Shown here piece after piece: positions 61,464 through 64,000 of a stretch of DNA of 64,000 nt. The DNA is taken from assembly GCF_001939045.1 (NCBI RefSeq), contig NZ_MKIM01000023.1, positions 1-64,000 of the forward strand, read 5' to 3'. Origin of the DNA: Rhizobium oryziradicis. GTDB taxonomy: Bacteria; Pseudomonadota; Alphaproteobacteria; Rhizobiales; Rhizobiaceae. The notes under the pieces are model-generated. The model saw only the letters and a program-made list of their open reading frames with translations, did not search any database and was not told the origin of the DNA. Each line of letters opens with the position of its first letter. Within the stretch, counting starts at the first letter, position 1. A program made the position numbers and the translations under genes.

Positions 61464-62396
61464 CTAAATATTCAAATCGTTAACACCGGTCTCAATAAAC
61501 GGTGCCCAGAAGGCAACGCTCTCGGTAATGTGGTCGATCACCTGCCGGTCATTGGGCTCACGCTCTTTGAAGGACAGTTCCAGACAAATTTCATTGTCGA
61601 TGGCTCCGCCAGCGGCCAAAGCCTCCAGCAGAGGCGCGGGCTGAATGCGGCCTTTGGCGTTGAACTCGGCAGTGAAGGGGCGATGCCCCCCCTTATCCAT
61701 CAAGCTCTGCTTGATGTGGATGATCGGAGACACTTTCGGCACAGCACGCGCCCAGGCGTAAGGGTCATAATCATCGGGGTTGGGGGAGGTGACATCGCCA
61801 TGGTCAATATCCGCCATCATCCACATGGGAATGGCCATGGGCGTGTTGGTCAGGCGGGTTTGCAGGGCCAGACAGGCATCAATTGTTTCGCCAAATTCCC
61901 GGCCAATGCTCATCGGCTCCCAGAACAAAAAGGACAGGCCTGCCGCTTTGGCATGTTCCGCCACCTCCTGCCAGCACTCAATAGTAATGCGGATCAGCTC
62001 TTCCCGGCGCGTTTCATCATCATAATCCTTATAGGTGAAGATCGCGAATTGCGTTCCAAGCGATTGGCCGCCCAGATCAGCGGTAATATCTGCAAAGGTC
62101 TTGAACCACTCTACATAATAGCGCCGCACCTCGGCATCGGGATGGCCAAAATGATTCAAGCGGCCATAAGGCCCCGTCATGCCGGAGGTGACGCGCACAC
62201 CGGTTCTTTGTAGCGCAGCGTTCATGTCCCGTGTCAGGCGGCGAAGGGTGGATGCTGGCCAACTCGGATTGATAAACTCATGGGTCAATTGCAGATCGCG
62301 GATTTTTAAGTCGCGCGCCACAGCGTTGATCAGATCATCAGGCTCGGCAAAGCGGTTGACCAGTGGATTGGTGTTTAAAGACAAAGTCAGGGGCAT
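61464..62396 (-). CDS. eryC: erythrulose-phosphate isomerase/epimerase EryC
   Basis: 310 residues, AP-endonuclease-2/xylose-isomerase-like TIM barrel: FLFWEPMSIGREFGETIDAC, MMADIDHGDVTSPNPDDYD, IIHIKQSLMDKGGHRPF and ICLELSFKEREPNDRQVI, supplying metal-site Glu, Asp, His and Glu. EryC has been described as a tetrulose-4-phosphate racemase acting after EryB. ATG 62396, 15 bases after eryB. Confidence 0.9.
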   Translation of the reverse strand: MPLTLSLNTNPLVNRFAEPDDLINAVARDLKIRDLQLTHEFINPSWPASTLRRLTRDMNAALQRTGVRVTSGMTGPYGRLNHFGHPDAEVRRYYVEWFKTFADITADLGGQSLGTQFAIFTYKDYDDETRREELIRITIECWQEVAEHAKAAGLSFLFWEPMSIGREFGETIDACLALQTRLTNTPMAIPMWMMADIDHGDVTSPNPDDYDPYAWARAVPKVSPIIHIKQSLMDKGGHRPFTAEFNAKGRIQPAPLLEALAAGGAIDNEICLELSFKEREPNDRQVIDHITESVAFWAPFIETGVNDLNI

Positions 62397-62411
62397 GGTG
62401 TGTCCTGTTGT

Positions 62412-63932
62412 TTACGCAGCTTTTGCCAGCTCAGCCTCAAACCAGGCGGTGAACTCGGCCTTTTGCAGCTCGGTCATGTGCAGCCCTTCTTTGGTGCGGC
62501 GTTTGAGCACATCATCGGCTGTCTCTGCCCATTCCGTGGCGATCAGATAGCGCACTTCCGCCTCATAAAGCTGCGCGCCAAAATGGCGTCCCAGCCCCGA
62601 CAATGCCGTTGCGTCCTTGACGATGCGCTGGGTGCGCGCGCCATACAAATGCCCGTAATGATTCAGCAAAGCCCGAGGCATCCACGGATAAAGGCTGCGC
62701 AATTGCTCAGTGAACGCCACATAATCGGCATTGGCAATCTCGCCGCCCGGCAAGGTGGCGTGGGCGGTCCAGTCCGGTCCCATTGTCGGGAAAAAGCCTG
62801 CGAGTTTTTGCAGGGCGTGTTCGGATAATTTGCGAAAGGTGGTGATCTTGCCGCCAAACACGTTGAGCAGCGGTGCGCCGCCCGTTTCATCGAGATCAAA
62901 CACATAATCACGGGTGACGGCGGATGGATTGCCTTTGCCATCATCAAACAAGGGTCTGACACCGGAAAAGCTCTCGATCACATCGCTGCGCCGCAGCTTT
63001 TCCTTGAAATAGCGATTGACGGCTGCCAGCAGATATTCAATTTCGCTCTCGTCTGCTGCAACATGTTCAGGCGCGCCGTCATAGGGAATATCCGTGGTGC
63101 CAATCAGCGTTTTGTCACCCTCATAGGGGTTGATGAAAATCACCCGCTTGTCATGGTTTTGCACCAGATAGGCCTGATTGCCGTTCCAGAATTTTGGCAC
63201 AATAATATGACTGCCCTTGACCAGACGCACGTTGCGGCGGCTGTTGGTGCCAGCAACCCGACCGATAATGTCATTGACCCAAGGCCCTGCGGCATTGACC
63301 ACGGCGCGCGCTTTATAGGTTTGCATCAAGCCGGTTCGGGTATTGCGCAATTGCACGGTCCAAAGCCCGTTTTCGCGCCGCGCACTGATGCAGGCAGTGC
63401 GGGTCAGCACAGTTGCCCCTTTCTCAACGGCGTCCAGCGCGTTCAAAACCACAAGGCGGGCGTCATCGACCCAGCAATCAGAATATTCAAAGCCTTTGGT
63501 GTATTGGTCTTGCAAGGGAGCACCTTCAGGCGCACGGCGCAGGTCCAGACTGCGGGTGCCGGGAAGCTTTTTGCGGCCCCCCAGATGGTCGTAGAGAAAC
63601 AGGCCCAGACGCACCAGCCAGGCCGGCCGATCATTGGGGCTATGAGGCAGCACAAAACGCATCGGCCAAATGATGTGGCTGGCGGAATTGAGCAAGACCT
63701 CACGCTCGATCAGTGCTTCGCGCACCAGCCGAAATTCGTAATATTCCAGATAGCGCAAACCGCCATGCACCAATTTGCCGGAGCGCGACGAGGTTCCTTG
63801 CGCCAGATCATCTTTTTCACACAACACAACAGACAGGCCGCGGCCTGCGGCATCCCGCGCAATGCCAGCCCCGTTGATGCCGCCACCGATCACCATAAGA
63901 TCTATGATGGTGTTATCATCCCGCTCCGTCAT
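62412..63932 (-). CDS. eryB: erythritol-4-phosphate dehydrogenase EryB
   Basis: 506-residue FAD enzyme of the glycerol-3-phosphate dehydrogenase (GlpD) family: DLMVIGGGINGAGIARDAAG (dinucleotide fold), GTSSRSGKLVHGGLRYLEYY, AVVNAAGPWVNDI and ESFSGVRPLFDDG. It oxidises erythritol 4-phosphate to erythrulose phosphate, passing electrons to quinone. GAGGAGCCCCCT precedes the ATG. First gene of the operon fully inside the window; eryA, the kinase, would be expected beyond 64000. Confidence 0.92.
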   Translation of the reverse strand: MTERDDNTIIDLMVIGGGINGAGIARDAAGRGLSVVLCEKDDLAQGTSSRSGKLVHGGLRYLEYYEFRLVREALIEREVLLNSASHIIWPMRFVLPHSPNDRPAWLVRLGLFLYDHLGGRKKLPGTRSLDLRRAPEGAPLQDQYTKGFEYSDCWVDDARLVVLNALDAVEKGATVLTRTACISARRENGLWTVQLRNTRTGLMQTYKARAVVNAAGPWVNDIIGRVAGTNSRRNVRLVKGSHIIVPKFWNGNQAYLVQNHDKRVIFINPYEGDKTLIGTTDIPYDGAPEHVAADESEIEYLLAAVNRYFKEKLRRSDVIESFSGVRPLFDDGKGNPSAVTRDYVFDLDETGGAPLLNVFGGKITTFRKLSEHALQKLAGFFPTMGPDWTAHATLPGGEIANADYVAFTEQLRSLYPWMPRALLNHYGHLYGARTQRIVKDATALSGLGRHFGAQLYEAEVRYLIATEWAETADDVLKRRTKEGLHMTELQKAEFTAWFEAELAKAA

Positions 63933-64000
63933 AGGGGGCTCCTCTGCATTGTGGTCATGGTGTCTTGTGGAGGCGATGTAAGAGCTGCGGCATGCGGCCA
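63933..64000 (-). other. leader or end of the gene upstream of eryB, undetermined
   Basis: 68 bases at the window edge. Two minus-strand frames remain open for part of it (one ends at a TGA overlapping the eryB ATG), so the 3' end of the expected eryA kinase may run through it, but the stretch is too short to identify. Confidence 0.3.

Noticed and set aside
61065..62213. 382-codon plus-strand open frame opposite eryD and eryC
   Set aside because: Crosses the boundary of two strongly conserved genes on the other strand and has no recognisable domain.
63933..64000. Calling the eryA kinase at the right edge
   Set aside because: Expected from operon order, but the 68 bases contain no recognisable kinase residues and frames are ambiguous.

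Overview
The window looks like a chromosome or chromid segment of an alphaproteobacterium in the Rhizobiales, most likely Rhizobiaceae. The grounds are rhizobial intergenic mosaic (RIME-like) palindromes near 8.5, 46.4 and 59.1 kb, a DUF1127 gene followed by anti-Shine-Dalgarno hairpin RNAs, a Brucella/Rhizobium-type erythritol operon, and an ABC/MarR-rich catabolic layout. No rRNA, tRNA, CRISPR array or phage was seen. The left edge cuts an IS3-family element.

Layout. 1-0.69 kb: IS3 end. 1.0-1.5 kb: four hairpins with CCTCCTCCC loops next to a DUF1127 gene (cuckoo-RNA-like). 2.1-3.6 kb: ABC-F ATPase. 3.7-8.4 kb: leftward branched-chain-type ABC importer with a fused LivH-LivM permease. 8.8-18.3 kb: two MarR regulators, a ferredoxin-NADP reductase, a 6-hydroxynicotinate-reductase-like Fe-S protein, an ApbE-like UPF0280 protein, two tandem AA_synth (DUF1185) paralogues and a HyuA/HyuB ATP-dependent lactamase pair. 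I read this as a reductive N-heterocycle or cyclic amide degradation module. It is the best candidate here for a poorly described system.

18.4-25.8 kb and 37.5-40.1 kb: a 4-hydroxyphenylacetate (homoprotocatechuate) meta-cleavage cluster in two partial, complementary copies. Copy 1 keeps hpaBCFEDGH and has remnants of hpaR and hpaI. Copy 2 keeps hpaR, hpaA and hpaI and has the hpaB promoter plus a decayed 3' end of hpaH. Between them lies an ectoine/hydroxyectoine island (ectR, ectABCD, ask, ehuBCDA), a broken phosphotransferase gene, a Tat-exported degenerate metallo-beta-lactamase-fold protein and a LysR regulator.

40.1-44.1 kb: cytochrome b561, a two-component system and two exported Pro/His-rich proteins. 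44.2-46.2 kb: gmhA-hldE for heptose precursor synthesis. 46.5-52.0 kb: leftward oligopeptide ABC operon (oppABCDF order). 52.3-55.2 kb: TetR regulator and a PAS histidine kinase with a stand-alone receiver. 55.4-59.1 kb: a ybhP/ybhN/phospholipase-D set with a DUF2934 gene. 59.2-63.9 kb: leftward eryB-eryC-eryD-tpiA-rpiB erythritol operon that runs off the right edge.

The window is rich in catabolic and stress-adaptation genes that pair uptake systems with degradation modules and local MarR, AraC, LysR, SorC or TetR regulators. All functions are inferred from sequence recognition by eye; no database search was run.
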